Shown here: positions 54,394 to 63,008 of the stretch, piece by piece | Position numbering within the stretch: the stretch's first letter is position 1 | Layout of the letters: the number at the start of each line of letters is the position of its first letter | DNA from: Alistipes sp. | Lineage (GTDB): Bacteria; Bacteroidota; Bacteroidia; Bacteroidales; Rikenellaceae | Direction: 5' to 3' | DNA: 64,000 nt | NCBI GenBank assembly: GCA_020026395.1 | Contig: JAHHQM010000002.1 | Location: 124,001-188,000, forward strand | Notes under the pieces: generated by a model | Database searches by the model: none | Told to the model about the DNA's origin: nothing | Seen by the model: only the letters and a program-made list of their open reading frames with translations | Made by a program: the position numbers and the translations under genes

Positions 54394-55605
54394 ATGTATC
54401 GCTATTTCATCAAACCCATTCTCTTTGCGTTGAACATCGAGCAAGCCCATCACCTCGCTGTCATCCTGTTGAGAATCATCGGATTCATTCCGGGCGGCCG
54501 CTGGATCCTGAGCAAATGCTACTCGGTGCACCACCCGTCGCTCGAACGCGAGGTCTTCGGCGTTCATTTCCAGAATCCGATCGGTCTTGCCGCGGGATTC
54601 GACCACAACGGCGATGTCGTAAGTGAATTGGGAAGTCTGGGTTTCGGCTTTGTCGAGATGGGTATCGTCACCCCCCAACCCCAAAACGGAAATCCCTGTC
54701 CGCGTTTGTTTCGCCTGCCGAACGACGAAGCGATCATCAACCGCCTCGGTTTTGCCAACCGCGGTCTGAAACGTGCGCTCCAAAACCTGCGCCGTCCCCA
54801 CAGCGGCACCATCGTGGGCTGCAACATCGGCAAAAACATCTCCACCTCGGCCGAAGATGCCCCGAAGGACTATCTGAAAGTATACCGCAACCTCTATCAG
54901 TATGCGGATTATTTTGCGGTGAACCTCTGCTGCGACAACGCCTGCACGGAGGCCATTTCGCACCGCCCCGACTACATCATGCGCATTCTGGAACCGCTCT
55001 TCGACTTCCGTCGCGGGCAGAACCAGTACCGCCCCATCCTGTTGAAGATTTCGCCCGATCTGAACGACGAAGAGGTCGATCGCATCATCGACATTCTGCT
55101 CTCGACCCCGCTCGACGGCATCGTGGCCACGACGGGTTCGTATCGTCGCGACGGGCTGCAAACGACCGTCGAGACACTGGACAAGATCGGTGCGGGTCGC
55201 TTGAGCGGCAAACCGCTGACCCGTCGTTCGATCGAGATCGTACGTCGCATTCACGAGCGTTCGGGCGGCAACTACCCGATCATCGGTGTCGGCGGCATGA
55301 TGACGGTCGATGATGTCCGCGAGATGCTCAAGGCGGGTGCCGACCTCGTGCAAATCTATTCGGGACTGATCTATCACGGTCCGCACTTCATCAAGGAGGT
55401 CTGCACGGGACTCGTCGAGGACGCCCAACGCGCCGCCATTCTTCAGGCCGAACGCGAACGCGAGGAGCTCATCCGCCGCACCACCGAGGAGGCCGCCCGC
55501 GAGGCACGCGCCATCGACCTTGCGCAGGACATTGCCGACAAGGCCGCCGAAGTGGCCGAGAAAACCAAATACGTTCGGGAAGCGGCGCGCAAACGAAGAA
55601 GATAA
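54394..55605 (+). CDS. pyrD: Dihydroorotate dehydrogenase, class 2-like with altered active site
   Basis: Pyrimidine synthesis: dihydroorotate to orotate with FMN, normally passing electrons to quinone. The class 2 layout is clear: membrane-binding N-terminus (1-50), GLAAGFD (64-70), EMGIVTPQPQNGNPCPRLFR, NRLGFANRG, LLKISPDL (Lys218), RLSGKPLTRRS, IIGVGGM. But key positions differ: His71 stands where the FMN-contacting Lys of DKNG is usual; the SSPN catalytic loop reads Cys179-Cys180-Asp181-Asn182; and ATNTT reads Ala-Thr-Thr247. A Cys base is a class 1 trait. A 55-residue Glu/Arg/Ala coiled-coil tail (about 345-403) is added. 403 residues. Confidence 0.87.
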   Translation: MYRYFIKPILFALNIEQAHHLAVILLRIIGFIPGGRWILSKCYSVHHPSLEREVFGVHFQNPIGLAAGFDHNGDVVSELGSLGFGFVEMGIVTPQPQNGNPCPRLFRLPNDEAIINRLGFANRGLKRALQNLRRPHSGTIVGCNIGKNISTSAEDAPKDYLKVYRNLYQYADYFAVNLCCDNACTEAISHRPDYIMRILEPLFDFRRGQNQYRPILLKISPDLNDEEVDRIIDILLSTPLDGIVATTGSYRRDGLQTTVETLDKIGAGRLSGKPLTRRSIEIVRRIHERSGGNYPIIGVGGMMTVDDVREMLKAGADLVQIYSGLIYHGPHFIKEVCTGLVEDAQRAAILQAEREREELIRRTTEEAAREARAIDLAQDIADKAAEVAEKTKYVREAARKRRR

Positions 55606-55658
55606 ATCAAAGGAGAGACCCGTGGTAGGGGCAACTCGCCCGTAACCTACATACAAGC

Positions 55659-56900
55659 ATGAAAGCAACCATTCTGACCATCGGCGATGAGATCCTTATC
55701 GGACAAATCACCGATACCAACACCGCATCCATCGCCCGCCACCTGAATTCGGCGGGCATCTCCATTTTGGAGAAGGCCTCGATCGGCGACAATCGGGAGC
55801 AAATCATAAGCCGTGTGTCGCGTGCCATGCACGCGACGGATCTGGTGATCATCACGGGCGGTCTTGGCCCCACGAAGGACGACATCACGAAGAAAACACT
55901 CGCCGAAATGTTCCATTCGCGTCTGGTAAACGACGAAAAGGTCGCCCGCCACGTGGAGCATATGCTCACCTCGCGCGGCATCGTCTACAACGCACTCAAT
56001 CAGGGACAATCGCTCGTTCCGGAGTGTTGCCAGGTGTTGTTCAACGACCACGGTACGGCTCCGGGCATGTGGTTCGAGGAGGAGGGCTGCATCATTGTCT
56101 CGCTGCCGGGTGTGCCGTTCGAAATGGAGCATCTGATGCAGGACAAGGTCATGCCGCGCCTTCGGGAGCGTTTCCACCTGCATGAAATCGTCCACCGCAC
56201 GCTGATCACGGCGGGACTGGCCGAGTCGATGTTGGCCGAGCGCATCGCCGCATGGGAGGATGCCCTGCCCGACTACCTCCATCTGGCCTATCTGCCCAAT
56301 CCGGGTGCGGTACGCCTGCGCCTGTCGGCCTACGATGTGGACGGACGCGAGGTGCGTCGCGAGATCGACGAGCAGTTCGATGCCCTTAAGCGCATCATCC
56401 CCGAATACATCCTCGGATTTGACAATACCTCGCTCGAAAAGCAGGTACACGACGAACTCGTCAAGCGCGGCAAGACCCTTGCCGTAGCCGAAAGTTGCAC
56501 GGGCGGAAAAATCGCCTCACGCTTCACAGCCATGCCCGGTGCATCGGCCTATCTTTTGGCGGGTGTCGTTTCGTACAGCAACGAGGCAAAGCACAATATC
56601 TTGGGCGTAAGCAACGACGACTTAGAGCGTTACGGTGCCGTCAGCGAGCAGGTTGCGCGTCAGATGGCCGAAGGCGTGCGTCGCATCACGGGTGCCGACT
56701 ACGCCATCTCCACCACGGGCATTGCGGGCCCCACGGGAGGCTGCGCCGAAAAACCCGTCGGTACGGTATGGATGGCCGTAGCATCGGCCAAGGGTACGAC
56801 GGCCGTAGTCAAGCAGTGCGGTACCGACCGCGGTCAGGTCATCGATCGCGCCTCGAGTTTCGCCATTACCTTCCTGCGCGACCTCCTGAGGAAGGAATAA
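55659..56900 (+). CDS. cinA: CinA family nicotinamide-nucleotide amidohydrolase
   Basis: 413 residues with two domains: N-terminal MoCF/COG1058 domain (ILTIGDEILIGQITDTN, VIITGGLGPTKDD) with ADP-ribose pyrophosphatase-type activity in relatives, and C-terminal PncC domain (about 255-413: LAVAESCTGGKIASRFT, STTGIAGPTGG) that deamidates NMN to recycle pyridine nucleotides. Both motifs sets are complete. It starts 53 nt after pyrD and may share its transcript. Confidence 0.94.
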   Translation: MKATILTIGDEILIGQITDTNTASIARHLNSAGISILEKASIGDNREQIISRVSRAMHATDLVIITGGLGPTKDDITKKTLAEMFHSRLVNDEKVARHVEHMLTSRGIVYNALNQGQSLVPECCQVLFNDHGTAPGMWFEEEGCIIVSLPGVPFEMEHLMQDKVMPRLRERFHLHEIVHRTLITAGLAESMLAERIAAWEDALPDYLHLAYLPNPGAVRLRLSAYDVDGREVRREIDEQFDALKRIIPEYILGFDNTSLEKQVHDELVKRGKTLAVAESCTGGKIASRFTAMPGASAYLLAGVVSYSNEAKHNILGVSNDDLERYGAVSEQVARQMAEGVRRITGADYAISTTGIAGPTGGCAEKPVGTVWMAVASAKGTTAVVKQCGTDRGQVIDRASSFAITFLRDLLRKE

Positions 56901-56977
56901 CCGCTCCGAAAACCGTGATTTTTCGCGGTCGGGATGAAAAAAAAGAGGAGTCTCTTGCCGATTTTGGGAAAATAGCG

Positions 56978-56985
56978 TATATTTG
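56978..56985 (+). promoter_or_regulatory. Promoter -7 element (TATATTTG) for the rpmB operon
   Basis: Perfect TAnnTTTG, 47 nt before rpmB; the leader is AT-rich and open, as in other highly expressed Bacteroidota genes. Confidence 0.6.
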
Positions 56986-57032
56986 CACTCCCTTTTATGG
57001 GGAAATTATAAGAAAGTTAATTAACTACAATT

Positions 57033-57266
57033 ATGAAAGTTTGTGAAATCACGGGTAAAGTAGCGATTGTTGGTAACAACGTATCGCACTCGCACCACAA
57101 GACCAAGCGCAAATTCTGCCCGAATTTGAAAACCAAACGCTTCTGGTCGGAAGAAGAAGGCCGTTGGGTAACCATCAAGGTTTCGACTCACGGTATGAAA
57201 ATTATCAACAAGAAGGGTCTGGCTGTCGCTCTGCGCGAAGCTGTTGCCGCTAAGACCATCTACTAA
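57033..57266 (+). CDS. rpmB: 50S ribosomal protein L28
   Basis: 77 residues, [21 protein letters not shown] then [11 protein letters not shown]: the bL28 sequence. First of a three-gene ribosomal operon, 14 nt before rpmG. Strongly biased codons. Confidence 0.97.
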   Translation: MKVCEITGKVAIVGNNVSHSHHKTKRKFCPNLKTKRFWSEEEGRWVTIKVSTHGMKIINKKGLAVALREAVAAKTIY

Positions 57267-57280
57267 AAGAGAAGAAACAA

Positions 57281-57463
57281 ATGGCAAAGAAAGGAAACAG
57301 AGTTCAGGTCATCCTCGAGTGCACCGAACAGAGAGAGAGTGGCGTAGCCGGTATGTCGCGTTACATCACCACCAAAAACAAGAAGAACACCCCCGAACGT
57401 CTGGAGCGTAAAAAATACAATCCGTTCCTGAAGAAGGTTACTCTTCACCGTGAAATTAAATAG
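57281..57463 (+). CDS. rpmG: 50S ribosomal protein L33
   Basis: 60 residues, [16 protein letters not shown] and [20 protein letters not shown]: bL33. The zinc-binding CxxC pairs are absent (a C-minus type). Followed 12 nt later by the DUF4295 gene. Confidence 0.97.
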   Translation: MAKKGNRVQVILECTEQRESGVAGMSRYITTKNKKNTPERLERKKYNPFLKKVTLHREIK

Positions 57464-57475
57464 TAGAGTATAGAC

Positions 57476-57634
57476 ATGGCAAAGAAAGCAATCTCGACGC
57501 TGAGAACTGGCGCAGGTAAAAGCATGACCAAATGCATCAAGATGGTCAAATCGGAGAAAACCGGAGCTTACGCGTTCAAAGAGGAGGTCCTCACGAACGA
57601 CAAAATCAAAGATTTCTTCGCTGAGAAGAAATAA
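57476..57634 (+). CDS. DUF4295 protein (bL38-type ribosomal protein)
   Basis: A 52-residue basic protein, MAKKAISTLRTGAGKSMTK ending DKIKDFFAEKK, matching DUF4295, a family found only in Bacteroidota. A ribosome structure from Flavobacterium has, as I recall, assigned this family as ribosomal protein bL38; its place directly after rpmB and rpmG fits. Ends at a strong hairpin. Easily missed because of its size. Confidence 0.88.
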   Translation: MAKKAISTLRTGAGKSMTKCIKMVKSEKTGAYAFKEEVLTNDKIKDFFAEKK

Positions 57635-57662
57635 CGTATTTTTTAAGTCCGTCTTAAAAATA

Positions 57663-57695
57663 CAAAGGGCATCTTTCACAAGAAGATGCCCTTTG
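57663..57695 (+). terminator. Terminator of the rpmB-rpmG-DUF4295 operon
   Basis: Perfect 12-bp stem (57664-57675 with 57683-57694), 7-nt loop. The tail GTGTGTTTT is only moderately T-rich. Confidence 0.8.
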
Positions 57696-58066
57696 TGTGT
57701 TTTGGGGCGGGGCGGGGCGAAGGCGGAAAAGGTGCTGATGCTGGTGTGAGGGCAGCCCGGATGGCGATGCGGGGACGATGTGGAGCGAATACGGATGCCG
57801 AAGGCCGAACGGAATAGACGCGGGAGCGGGTATTGGAAGTTGAACAGACACGGGAAAGGTGCGGAGGCTGGAGGCTGGACAAGCACGGAAGGCAGAGCAG
57901 GCTCGGATCGAAAGTCGAAACAAATGCAGTCACGACTGCTGAAGGCGGCGATTTGCGCTCGGCGGGCAGAAGCCAAGCAATAACGGGCGGACAATCTACA
58001 AGCCCTCCAAACCGAACCCTTTACCCCCTACCCGATCACACAAGGCCGCACACCGATCACAACCGC
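57696..58066. other. Intergenic region with strong purine/pyrimidine skew, no gene called
   Basis: About 370 nt without a convincing gene. The left part is G/A-rich on the plus strand, starting with GGGGC three times in tandem (57713-57727, possible G-quadruplex) and including GGAGGCT twice (near 57864-57878); from about 57990 it turns C-rich. Open frames on the minus strand here have atypical composition and run through the ribosomal operon. Could be a decayed sequence or a non-coding RNA. Confidence 0.4.
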
Positions 58067-58102
58067 AAAAAAAATCTGCCGGCAGGAAACACCCGCCGAC
58101 AG
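58067..58102 (-). terminator. Terminator of the PfkB kinase gene
   Basis: On the minus strand CTGTCGGCGGG pairs with CCTGCCGGCAG (wobbles) around a 5-nt loop and is followed by A then T8. Confidence 0.8.
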
Positions 58103-58138
58103 ACCACCTAAAAATATTACCCCCTATATTATCTTATT

Positions 58139-59029
58139 TTAAGCCATTGCCTGAAGTTCTTCTTTCGAACAGGGAATCCATGCACCACTGCCCTCGCAAA
58201 CGGTCTTGGCACGGATCACGGCACGACGGTGGGCATCCTTCAGCGACGCACCGTTCAGCATTGCCACGATAAATGCTCCGGCAAAGGCATCACCGCCACC
58301 CACCGTATCGACCACATTGGTCTGCGGGGTGTCGATCTTCGAAAATTCGTCCTTGCCGTAAATCTTACTGTAATCCGCTCCTGCCGTGAGGATGATGTAC
58401 TTCAAATTGTACTTGCCGAGCAACATACGGCAGATCTCATCCTCGTCGCCCTGCTCACCGAAGATCCGCGACAGGATCTTGAACTCCTCCTTATTGATCT
58501 TGAAGACGTTGGCCTTCTGCAACAGGCGCTCGATCAACTCCTTCGAGTAGAAATTCTGACGCAGGTTCACATCGAAGAACAACATCGCATCCTTACGTGC
58601 ATACGAAAGCAACGTAAAAATCGTGTTGCGCGACTCCTCGTTGCGCAGTGCCAGCGTTCCGAAGCACAAGGCATCGGCCTGCTTGGCCATATTGATCGAC
58701 TCGACCGTCGTCGGGATATGATCCCACGCCGCGCCATCGTTCAGATTGTAGGTCGGATCGTTCGGATCGGAATCGTCCACAATCGAACGCCCCGTCGCAT
58801 AATCCACAAACTGGATCTGCTCACTGTCGATGTGCGACTTTTTCAATTCGCGGAGCAATTCGCTGCCCGCCTCATCGTTTCCGACCGCGGTCACCGCATA
58901 TCCTTCGGCACCCAACTGGGTCGCATTATAAACCAAATTCACAGGTGCGCCGCCAATACGTTTCCCGTTTTTAAAAACATCCCATAACAACTCTCCAATC
59001 CCTACAATCAGCGGTTTATGACTACTCAT
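58139..59029 (-). CDS. PfkB-family carbohydrate kinase (fructokinase-like)
   Basis: ATP-dependent sugar kinase of 296 residues. GIGELLWDVF and GGAPVNLVYNATQLGA at the start (PfkB signature 1 region) and DTVGGGDAFAGAF (241-253, catalytic Asp247) near the end. The GGAPVNLVYN form and length suggest a fructokinase, but no transporter or glycosidase stands beside it to confirm. Monocistronic. Confidence 0.9.
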   Translation of the reverse strand: MSSHKPLIVGIGELLWDVFKNGKRIGGAPVNLVYNATQLGAEGYAVTAVGNDEAGSELLRELKKSHIDSEQIQFVDYATGRSIVDDSDPNDPTYNLNDGAAWDHIPTTVESINMAKQADALCFGTLALRNEESRNTIFTLLSYARKDAMLFFDVNLRQNFYSKELIERLLQKANVFKINKEEFKILSRIFGEQGDEDEICRMLLGKYNLKYIILTAGADYSKIYGKDEFSKIDTPQTNVVDTVGGGDAFAGAFIVAMLNGASLKDAHRRAVIRAKTVCEGSGAWIPCSKEELQAMA

Positions 59030-59390
59030 GACTCTAAAAATTTTAAGGTTTAAGGTTCTTTGCGCCTCTTCGAGAGCCGCACTTTTTTATGATTTCTACC
59101 GTAAATTTAATATTAAAATCCGAGAATCCAAGATATTTCCCGAATTATTTTTTAAAGATCACGTGTAAATACTTTCCAAATTATAAATATTTAATATATT
59201 ACACAACAATTAACAATTATCTACAATATTTTAAAATCGCCACAACATTATTCCCGATTTGGAGAAATTTTCCCCGTCAGGAGCACAATAAACCCGCTCC
59301 GCATCCCGTTGTCTTTATACTCCGCAGGAGGTAAAGGACGAAAAGTATAAACTTGCCATACAGCGTGTCCGCTTCTGAAGGATAAAAAAA
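59030..59390. other. AT-rich intergenic region upstream of PfkB gene, no gene seen
   Basis: Very AT-rich stretch (59090-59260) rich in AATATT/TTAATA words between the PfkB gene and panB. Short open frames here have no protein-like features. No clear TAnnTTTG for the PfkB gene was found. It might be the edge of a lost acquired segment. Confidence 0.4.
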
Positions 59391-59430
59391 GCGGTGCATC
59401 GGATCGAAACCCGATGCACCGCAATTTTTT
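59384..59430. terminator. panB terminator
   Basis: Perfect 12-bp stem (59391-59402 with 59411-59422), 8-nt loop, A7 left and T7 right. Confidence 0.92.
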
Positions 59431-59442
59431 TAAGCGCAAAGA

Positions 59443-60261
59443 CTAATACTGCTCCTTCTCGTTGGGGAAATCACCCTCCTTGACATCCGTAATATAGTGC
59501 GAAATGGCATCGTTCATCACGGTGTGCAGGTCGGCATAACGACGCAGGAAACGGGGCGAGAAGCCCTGCGTGATACCCAGCATGTCGTGCAGCACGAGCA
59601 CCTGACCGTCGGTACCCTTACCGGCACCGATACCGATCACGGGAACGGGAACTTTCTTGGTAACCAGCTCGGCCAGCGCGGCGGGGATCTTCTCCAGCAC
59701 GATACCGAAGCATCCGGCATCGGCCAAAAGGCGGGCGTCGTGCAGGAGTTTGTCGGCCTCGGCCTTCTCCTTGGCACGCACGCCGTACGTACCGAACTTG
59801 TGGATCGACTGGGGCGTCAGTCCGAGGTGACCCATGACGGGAATACCTGCGGCCAGAATGCGCTGGATCGATTCGAGCACCTCTTCGCCACCCTCCAGCT
59901 TCACGGCATCGGCACCCGTCTCCTTCATGATGCGGATGGCCGAGTCGAGGGCGATCTTCGAGTTACCCTGATACGTACCGAACGGCATATCGACCACCAC
60001 CAGGGCACGTTTCACACCGCGAACGACCGAACGCGCGTGGTAGATCATCATATCGAGCGTGATGGGCAGCGTCGTCTCGTAACCCGCCATGACGTTGGCG
60101 GCCGAGTCACCGACCAAAATAATATCGATACCTGCGCCATCGACAATCTGCGCCATCGAATAATCATATGAGGTGAGCATGGCGATTTTCTCGCCGCGTT
60201 GTTTCATCTCGGAAAGACGGTAAGTAGTCACTGCTCTTACCTCGCCTGCAACTGCTGACAT
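59443..60261 (-). CDS. panB: 3-methyl-2-oxobutanoate hydroxymethyltransferase
   Basis: First committed step of pantothenate synthesis: ketopantoate from 2-oxoisovalerate and methylene-THF. 272 residues with [38 protein letters not shown] (metal-binding Asp), [17 protein letters not shown] and [21 protein letters not shown], all standard PanB motifs. Monocistronic with its own promoter and hairpin. Confidence 0.96.
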   Translation of the reverse strand: MSAVAGEVRAVTTYRLSEMKQRGEKIAMLTSYDYSMAQIVDGAGIDIILVGDSAANVMAGYETTLPITLDMMIYHARSVVRGVKRALVVVDMPFGTYQGNSKIALDSAIRIMKETGADAVKLEGGEEVLESIQRILAAGIPVMGHLGLTPQSIHKFGTYGVRAKEKAEADKLLHDARLLADAGCFGIVLEKIPAALAELVTKKVPVPVIGIGAGKGTDGQVLVLHDMLGITQGFSPRFLRRYADLHTVMNDAISHYITDVKEGDFPNEKEQY

Positions 60262-60287
60262 TTTCTTTTGTTTTTAAGTTTGATTAA

Positions 60288-60295
60288 CAAAATTA
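60288..60295 (-). promoter_or_regulatory. Promoter -7 element (TAATTTTG) for panB
   Basis: Perfect TAnnTTTG on the minus strand, 26 nt before the ATG. Confidence 0.55.
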
Positions 60296-60495
60296 CGAAA
60301 AATTTTTGAAACAAACTCGCAAAACAAAAGAACATCGGCAAAACATTTTTCCGTATTTCGGTTTTCAAGCCCCCAATACGCTCCTTTCGAATTATATTTT
60401 ATTTACAAAATACTGATTTACAATGCTTAATAAATATATATTTCGGATTGAGGAAAATTCGAAGAAAGTATTAATTCCATTCGGATAAAAATATG

Positions 60496-60503
60496 TATAT
60501 TTG
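60496..60503 (+). promoter_or_regulatory. Promoter -7 element (TATATTTG) for HNH/HpaII genes
   Basis: Perfect TAnnTTTG, 33 nt before the HNH gene ATG. Confidence 0.55.
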
Positions 60504-60536
60504 TAATTAAGACCACTTTACTACTAAATAAGCCTT

Positions 60537-61295
60537 ATGACCCCTTGGACTCGCGAAGAAACAATCGTTGCATTCAATTTATATTGCAAAATTCCGTTTA
60601 AAAATAGCAGTAAATCACATCCGACCATTATCCAATACGCAAAAATTTTGGGGAGGACACCCAGCGCATTGAATATGAAAATTGGAAATATCGGACGATT
60701 GGATCCCGATTTGCGCGAACAAGGCATCACAGGATTAACCCACGGCGCAAAAATGGAGGTTGAAATTTGGAATGAATTTTCGGATCATCCAGAAGCTCTC
60801 GCCTACGAAAGCGAAAAAATCATCGCAAATTTACTCGGGAAAACCGTGGAAGAAAACCTGCAATTAGACTTACACACGCTCCCCCAAGGCAAAGAGCGTG
60901 AAGTCGTTGTAAAACAAAGAATCAACCAATCCTTCTTTCGTGAAGCAGTATTAAGTTCCTACAATCACACGTGCTGTATTTCGGGTGTGGGTAATCCGAC
61001 CCTATTAGAGGCGTGTCATATTGTGGATTGGGCAGAAGATGTCGCCAATAGAACCAACCCCAAAAACGGACTTTGCTTAAATCCTTTTTTCCATAAGGCC
61101 TACGACAAATTTCTCATTGCCATTTCACCTGATCTAAAAATCTCGATCTCCGATGAATTACTGCAAAACGTACATAACGATCGCTTCGAGAGCTACCTCC
61201 AAGGCATAAATGGAGAAAAGATCACAATGCCCGACAAATTTATGCCCGATCGGAATCTCTTGCAGATTCATTACGAGAAATATATAAACCGATAG
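60537..61295 (+). CDS. HNH endonuclease (restriction-associated type)
   Basis: 252 residues. The N-terminus TPWTREETIVAFNLYCKIPF with GRTPSALNMKIGNI is a SANT-like DNA-binding module common before HNH_2 nucleases. The nuclease is HTCCISGV, EACHIVDW, NPKNGLCLNPFFHKAYD, with His161, Asn177 and His186 as the H-N-H triad. Its composition is lower in GC than panB, so it was probably acquired with the next gene, which starts 4 nt after its stop. Target unknown. Confidence 0.85.
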   Translation: MTPWTREETIVAFNLYCKIPFKNSSKSHPTIIQYAKILGRTPSALNMKIGNIGRLDPDLREQGITGLTHGAKMEVEIWNEFSDHPEALAYESEKIIANLLGKTVEENLQLDLHTLPQGKEREVVVKQRINQSFFREAVLSSYNHTCCISGVGNPTLLEACHIVDWAEDVANRTNPKNGLCLNPFFHKAYDKFLIAISPDLKISISDELLQNVHNDRFESYLQGINGEKITMPDKFMPDRNLLQIHYEKYINR

Positions 61296-61299
61296 GATT

Positions 61300-62334
61300 A
61301 TGCATCAAGATTTCCACGATCTCCTTATACGGAATTTCGATAAAATTCAGGGATTTCTCGACCCGATCATTTTTACTCTCCAGCAGGAAAAAGAGGAATC
61401 ACTCAACAATGCATTCCACGAACAGGAACGGGAAGTTTCGATTCAGACACCCGACGGCGAAGAGTTGTTACGCCTTCCCGCATCGGTATTTCTGACGGAA
61501 GCCGAATATTTGTTGCAAGCCATCAGAGACGGCAAAGGAGCATTCTCGGTACCCCGCATCGAGGATTTCATGAAGCGCATCCGTTGTCATGCACTGAAGG
61601 CAAAATCTTCGGACAAGACCGACATTCGAATCATCCTGCACGACCGACGCACCAAACTAAACGCCGAAATGGGATTCAGCATAAAATCCCAACTCGGCAA
61701 TAATTCCACATTGTTGAATGCAAACAAATCCACCAATTGGAATTTCAAAATCGAAGGCGTTAATCTTTCGGACGGAGAGATCCGTGAAATAAATTCAAAC
61801 CAACAACGGGACAAAATCATCGAACGGGTGAATGCAATCCGACGCAAGGGTGGCAGACTGGTTTTCGACCGCGTACTCAGTCCCACGTTTCGAAACAACC
61901 TCATCATGCTGGACGGAGATCTTCCGGCCATCATTGCCCATCTGCTTCTGAAGCAATTCGAAACAGGTTCTTCGACTTTAAAAGCACTTACGGAAGAACT
62001 CACGAAGGAAAACCCGATGCACTACGACACCGAGCAGGGATCACCGTTCTACGAATACAAAATCAAGCATCTGCTGACCTCCACCGCACTGGGTATGATG
62101 CCCGCCACCCCGTGGAACGGACAATTCGATGCAAACGGCGGATATCTGGTGGTGAAAAAAGACGGAGACATCCTCTGCTACCACTTCTACGACCGTAACC
62201 GATTTGAAGACTATTTGTTTTCGAACGCCTATCTGGAACGGGCAAGTACCACCCGTCACGAATACGCCTCCATTTTGAAAGAGGAAGACGGATCGCTTTC
62301 CTTCCGCCTGAATCTTCAAATTCGTCTGAAATAA
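61300..62334 (+). CDS. HpaII-family type II restriction endonuclease
   Basis: 344 residues. The core SDKTDIRIIL (Asp108), GFSIKSQLGNNSTLLNANKS (125-144, with catalytic-type Lys129) and the C-terminal ASTTRHEYASILKEE, LNLQIRLK segment match the HpaII restriction family. HpaII cuts CCGG; this member's site is not known. It follows the HNH gene by 4 nt. No cytosine methyltransferase gene lies beside it, which is odd for an active enzyme of this kind. No frameshift visible. Confidence 0.82.
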   Translation: MHQDFHDLLIRNFDKIQGFLDPIIFTLQQEKEESLNNAFHEQEREVSIQTPDGEELLRLPASVFLTEAEYLLQAIRDGKGAFSVPRIEDFMKRIRCHALKAKSSDKTDIRIILHDRRTKLNAEMGFSIKSQLGNNSTLLNANKSTNWNFKIEGVNLSDGEIREINSNQQRDKIIERVNAIRRKGGRLVFDRVLSPTFRNNLIMLDGDLPAIIAHLLLKQFETGSSTLKALTEELTKENPMHYDTEQGSPFYEYKIKHLLTSTALGMMPATPWNGQFDANGGYLVVKKDGDILCYHFYDRNRFEDYLFSNAYLERASTTRHEYASILKEEDGSLSFRLNLQIRLK

Positions 62335-62368
62335 AAAAAAAGCAGTCCTCGAGACTGCTTTTTTTTTC
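62333..62368. terminator. Bidirectional terminator after HpaII-family gene
   Basis: AAGCAGTC and GACTGCTT (62340-62347, 62353-62360) around CTCGA, with A8 left and T7 right. Confidence 0.9.
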
Positions 62369-62386
62369 GAATTCGGAAGAACATCT

Positions 62387-62920
62387 CTATCGGTTCAAAA
62401 ACGCCTTGAAGAACTCCCAAAGCACCACGCCGCCCGACACCGACACGTTGATCGAGTGTTTGGTTCCGGCCTGCGGAATTTCGATTGCGCCGTCGCACTG
62501 ATCGACCACCGCCTGATCCACGCCCAGCACTTCGTTACCGAAAACGAGGGCATATTTGGTATGGGGATCGGGTTCCAGGCAGTTGAACATCACCGCGCCC
62601 TCGACCTGCTCGACAGCCAGCAGTCGGTAGCCCTCCCCGCGCAACTTCTCGACGCATTCCGAGGTTTGTTTATAGTAGTCCCAGCCGACGCTCATCTCCG
62701 CGCCCAATGCCGTCTTGTGGATCTCGCGGTTGGGCGGTGTCGCCGTGATGCCGCACAGCGCAATACGCTCCACGGCAAACGCATCCGAGGTACGGAAAAA
62801 CGCACCCACATTCTGCATCGAACGCACGTTATCCAGCACCACAACCACCGGCATCTTCTCCACCGAGGCATACTCCTCAACCGTCGGACGACCCAGTTCT
62901 TCGTTGGTAATCTTTCGCAT
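62387..62920 (-). CDS. TrmH/SpoU-family RNA methyltransferase
   Basis: 177-residue SPOUT methyltransferase without an extra RNA-binding domain: VVLDNVRSMQNVGAFFRTSDAF (motif 1), ALVFGNEVLGVD (motif 2), IEIPQAGTKHSINVSVSGGVVLWEF (motif 3). Likely modifies a 2'-OH in tRNA or rRNA; the exact site cannot be told. It is a second, smaller relative of the gene after rsgA. Divergent from the outer-membrane gene at the right edge. Confidence 0.88.
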   Translation of the reverse strand: MRKITNEELGRPTVEEYASVEKMPVVVVLDNVRSMQNVGAFFRTSDAFAVERIALCGITATPPNREIHKTALGAEMSVGWDYYKQTSECVEKLRGEGYRLLAVEQVEGAVMFNCLEPDPHTKYALVFGNEVLGVDQAVVDQCDGAIEIPQAGTKHSINVSVSGGVVLWEFFKAFLNR

Positions 62921-62949
62921 AATCTATCTATATGGTATGATTTTGAGGT

Positions 62950-62957
62950 CAAAAGTA
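62950..62957 (-). promoter_or_regulatory. Promoter -7 element (TACTTTTG) for 177-aa TrmH-type gene
   Basis: TAnnTTTG on the minus strand, 29 nt before the ATG. It is the mirror image of the plus-strand element at 62979. Confidence 0.55.
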
Positions 62958-62978
62958 GTCAATTTAAAAATTTTTACC

Positions 62979-62986
62979 TACTTTTG
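62979..62986 (+). promoter_or_regulatory. Promoter -7 element (TACTTTTG) for right-edge gene
   Basis: TAnnTTTG, 22 nt before ATG 63009. With the minus-strand element it makes a perfect 9-bp inverted repeat (62950-62958 and 62978-62986). Confidence 0.55.
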
Positions 62987-63008
62987 AGACTTAAATAATT
63001 TACACAGA

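Noticed and set aside
57263..57994. A minus-strand frame of 243 codons across the skewed spacer
   Set aside because: It runs back through rpmG and DUF4295 and is Pro/Ser/Arg-rich without a recognisable domain.
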